Source of the DNA: DATGFK01 sp040007395
GTDB taxonomy: Bacteria; Chloroflexota; Anaerolineae; Aggregatilineales; UBA2796
Length of the DNA: 64,000 nt
Direction: 5' to 3'
Assembly (NCBI GenBank): GCA_040007395.1
Contig: JBDTVG010000136.1
Location: forward strand, 1 to 64,000
Position 1 is the first letter of the stretch. The number at the start of each line of letters is the position of its first letter. Positions 61,851 through 64,000 of this stretch are shown one piece after another. The position numbers were made by a program, and so were the translations under genes. The notes under the pieces were generated by a model. That model searched no databases, was not told the origin of the DNA, and saw only the letters and a list, made by a program, of their open reading frames with translations.

Positions 61851-62705
61851 TTACGCTTGCCTTATAGTATCTAACACATGGGTGCGCCATGAATATTCTG
61901 GGGTAAAGCCCAGTTTTTCGTGAGCGCCTTTAGTTGACAGCAAGCTTTCAAAATCGCCTGTATCTTCCTTAAGCGGCACGCCCGGAAAAACCTCTGCCAT
62001 CAGCTCGTGATTAGGACGGTTCATGACGGTATCGGCAGCGGCAATGATAAAAGATTCTGCCCCTGTAATATTGGCTTCCAATCCCAGACGGCAGCTTTGT
62101 GCGACATCGCGGGCATCGATATAGCCCCACAGATTCCACTTGCGGAGTTTTGCATCACTCCAATACGACGGGAAGCGCTGATAATCGGGGGGTTCCATAA
62201 TGTTCGAGAAGCGCAATCCGACAAAGGGAATGCCAGTCCAGCGGTTAAACTGACGCGCCATTTCTTCGCTGAGTACCTTTGAAAGCGCGTAACTTGATTC
62301 GGGAAAAAGAGGGTGCACTTCATCTATGGGTGCATACAACGGCTTCTGACGATCAAAAGGCAATCCGAGCGTGGTTTCGCTGGAAGCCCACACGACCCGC
62401 TTAAGATTTAGTTTAGCGGCGGCAGTAAAGACATTGTAGGTACTGCTTATATTGGTTCGGAAGGTAATCTCGTCTGGTTGAAGCCCCGGCGCGGGAATCG
62501 CCGCCAGATGGACTACTGCATCCGCGCCATGCAGCACTTCAAACGCCTGACCGAGATCGGTTAGATCGGCTTTCATAAACGGCGTATGGGGTTCCCGCGA
62601 CGGTTGCAGATCGACATTCAAGACTTGATAGCTGTGATCTATGAGATCCTTGACGACTGCGCGTCCGGCTTTGCCACTGCCCCCAGTTACCACGACTTTC
62701 ATCAT
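61851..62705 (-). CDS. NAD(P)-dependent epimerase (extended SDR)
   Basis: A 284-residue Rossmann protein with TGGSGKAG (8-15), ASSETTLG, and YALSKVLSEE, where Tyr and Lys follow the standard YxxxK. Probably a nucleotide-sugar or related epimerase/dehydratase. Substrate unknown. Confidence 0.9.
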   Translation of the reverse strand: MMKVVVTGGSGKAGRAVVKDLIDHSYQVLNVDLQPSREPHTPFMKADLTDLGQAFEVLHGADAVVHLAAIPAPGLQPDEITFRTNISSTYNVFTAAAKLNLKRVVWASSETTLGLPFDRQKPLYAPIDEVHPLFPESSYALSKVLSEEMARQFNRWTGIPFVGLRFSNIMEPPDYQRFPSYWSDAKLRKWNLWGYIDARDVAQSCRLGLEANITGAESFIIAAADTVMNRPNHELMAEVFPGVPLKEDTGDFESLLSTKGAHEKLGFTPEYSWRTHVLDTIRQA

Positions 62706-62748
62706 TTTTTCTCTCTTTCCTTAAAGTGTGTAAAGCAAGTCATCAATT

Positions 62749-63274
62749 AAAGTTTGGGATGAGCCAAGCGGCGTAGCATAAGGCGCACGATGATGAGGTA
62801 GGCCCAGCACTCCTCCGTGACAGACGGGAATCCATAATCTTCGCTCAGACGACGTTGTGTACCGAACTAGGCAAACCTTTTCAGCGGTCTTGACATGTTG
62901 ACTATCGACTACCCCTGCACTCGGCTGGCCTCGCGTCCAGCCTGAAGACACACTTGCTCTCGTATTACGCCGTTAATGCGTTCCCACAAGCCCACCCGTC
63001 GCCATTGCCGAAAATGATAGAGGACTGTTCCATAAGGTGGAAAGTCATGCGCCCGCAAACACCATTGACAGCCTGTTCGCAGGCTATACAACATCGCATT
63101 CAATACCTCGCGCCGATGCCACTTCTCCGGTCGTTCTATCCCTGTATGCACCCCTACTAGTGGCTCAATCCGTTGCCATTCTTCATCACTCAAGTCACTT
63201 GAATACGCTTGCCGTTTCATGGTCATACCTTTCACTCCATCTACCCCCCATTCTACCTCTTACCTCTAAACTTT
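62749..63274 (-). mobile_element. IS5-like element, internally deleted
   Basis: The minus strand has OrfA-like SSDLSDEEWQRIEPLV (62954-63235; start near 63220), then a frameshift near 62950 to SAGVVDSQHVKTAEK, and after a large internal deletion the end EDYGFPSVTEECWAYLIIVR and LMLRRLA, the last a typical IS5 C-terminus. AAAGTTTGGGAT (62749-62760) and its imperfect inverse (63263-63274, AAAGTTTAGAGG on the minus strand) may be the terminal repeats. It lacks the DDE core and cannot transpose by itself. Confidence 0.7.
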
Positions 63275-63630
63275 CTTTACATACTTTGAAAACATGGACA
63301 AACAAATTGCATAAGATGAGCAGGATATTTAGGAAAGCGTCCAAGCATAGATAGAACGTTTGACGGCGCGACGTAGGACAAGCGCATCAAAATAAGGTTA
63401 AATGGAGGGAAGGAAACCAACCCATTGAACTTGTTCTCATTGAAACGATTTGCAACGCACCATCAAGTGTGTTATTTTCATTTGAATAAATCATGCATTT
63501 CACTTTCTAAATTTTACCTCTCCAACTGTCTACAATCCCATTTGATATGATGTCAATTTAGACAATATTCTTACACCCCTAATGTTTTAGTGTTTTATAT
63601 ATTACTTATTCATGTCTATAAGGAGTAATA
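63275..63630. other. 356-bp AT-rich gap before glgE
   Basis: No supported gene. It is more AT-rich than surrounding sequence and should contain the glgE promoter; no -35/-10 pair stood out. Confidence 0.4.
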
Positions 63631-64000
63631 ATGACTAAAGAGCGGCATATTTTTATCGAGAATGTCAATCCTGTTGTAGCCTGTGGGCGTTATCCGGCAA
63701 AACGCACCGTCGGTGAAGAATGTCTTGTGGAAGCAACTATTTTCCGAGACAGCGCCGATATTATTCGTGCTGAGCTATGCTGGCAGGGCGACAGCGATAC
63801 TCACAAGCAAACAATCCCTATGACGCTTGTAAATCGGGGATTAGACTTTTGGCAGGGCAATTTCAAAGTAACGGATATAGGTTGTTTTACTTTCACGATT
63901 GAGGCGTGGACCGATATATACGCAACGTGGGTGCGTGAATTGGATCGCAAAGTAAATGCTGGGCGAGTTGACCTTGCCAGCGAACTTGCTGAAGGGTTAA
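63631..64000 (+). CDS. glgE: Maltosyltransferase GlgE, N-terminal part
   Basis: The first 123 codons; the gene runs out of the window. ERHIFIENVNPVVACGRYPAKR and VGEECLVEATIFRDSADII, then FTIEAWTDIYATWVRELDRK, match the N-terminal domain of alpha-1,4-glucan:maltose-1-phosphate maltosyltransferase. AGGAG is 5 bp upstream of the ATG. The catalytic GH13 domain lies outside the window. Confidence 0.85.
   Translation, partial: MTKERHIFIENVNPVVACGRYPAKRTVGEECLVEATIFRDSADIIRAELCWQGDSDTHKQTIPMTLVNRGLDFWQGNFKVTDIGCFTFTIEAWTDIYATWVRELDRKVNAGRVDLASELAEGL

Noticed and set aside
1..64000. CRISPR array, tRNA or rRNA genes
   Set aside because: No regularly spaced direct repeats, tRNA cloverleaf or rRNA-like conserved stretch was recognised on either strand.

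Overview
The window looks like a piece of chromosome from a Chloroflexota bacterium, possibly Anaerolineae-like. This is an inference from gene content and style: many secreted or lipoprotein genes with Pro/Thr-rich linkers after the signal peptide, several GT39-like membrane glycosyltransferases, a dnaG-sigA pair, TolB-like beta-propellers, DUF58/MoxR/transglutaminase and LutABC operons, and moderate GC. No rRNA, tRNA, CRISPR array or replication origin was seen.

Layout. 1-10 kb: a decayed P450 tail, envelope genes (lytic transglycosylase, site-2 protease, lipoproteins, DedA), an aldo/keto reductase, and a methylthioribose kinase (mtnK) next to a TolB-like gene; this pair was tandem-duplicated and the second copy has decayed. 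10-20 kb: two paralogous GT39-like genes, an SDR, MltG, a CHRD protein, two copies of a MITE-like repeat and a GH1 beta-glucosidase. 20-32 kb: a hydrolase relative lacking its catalytic residues, an AT-hook protein, DinB, a CheY-like protein, the lutABC lactate operon, lipoproteins, then sigA and dnaG. 32-47 kb: YedK, MoxR-DUF58-transglutaminase operon, a divergent TetR/P450 pair, a GT39 enzyme, a retropepsin-like protease, sirtuin, two PLP proteins (LysN-like and MocR).

47.5-54 kb is a scar zone. It holds the last ~28 codons of glnA with its terminator, a YitT gene cut in half, a frameshifted IS1-like element, an XRE repressor with its own promoter/operator and two small coupled genes, a Dps gene, the tail of an IS4-like transposase and the tail of a probable SWIM-associated protein.

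Immediately after the scar, 54.0-59.8 kb, is the most interesting locus: a tight four-gene operon encoding a coiled-coil protein of unknown family, two different BrxD-like (DUF2791) P-loop ATPases and a BrxHI/Lhr-like DEAD-box helicase. The proteins resemble accessory parts of BREX/Pgl phage defence, but no PglZ, PglX methylase or large BrxC is present, so it may be an independent defence or DNA-maintenance system. A DUF4230 protein, a PIG-L deacetylase, an SDR, an internally deleted IS5-like element and the start of glgE close the window.
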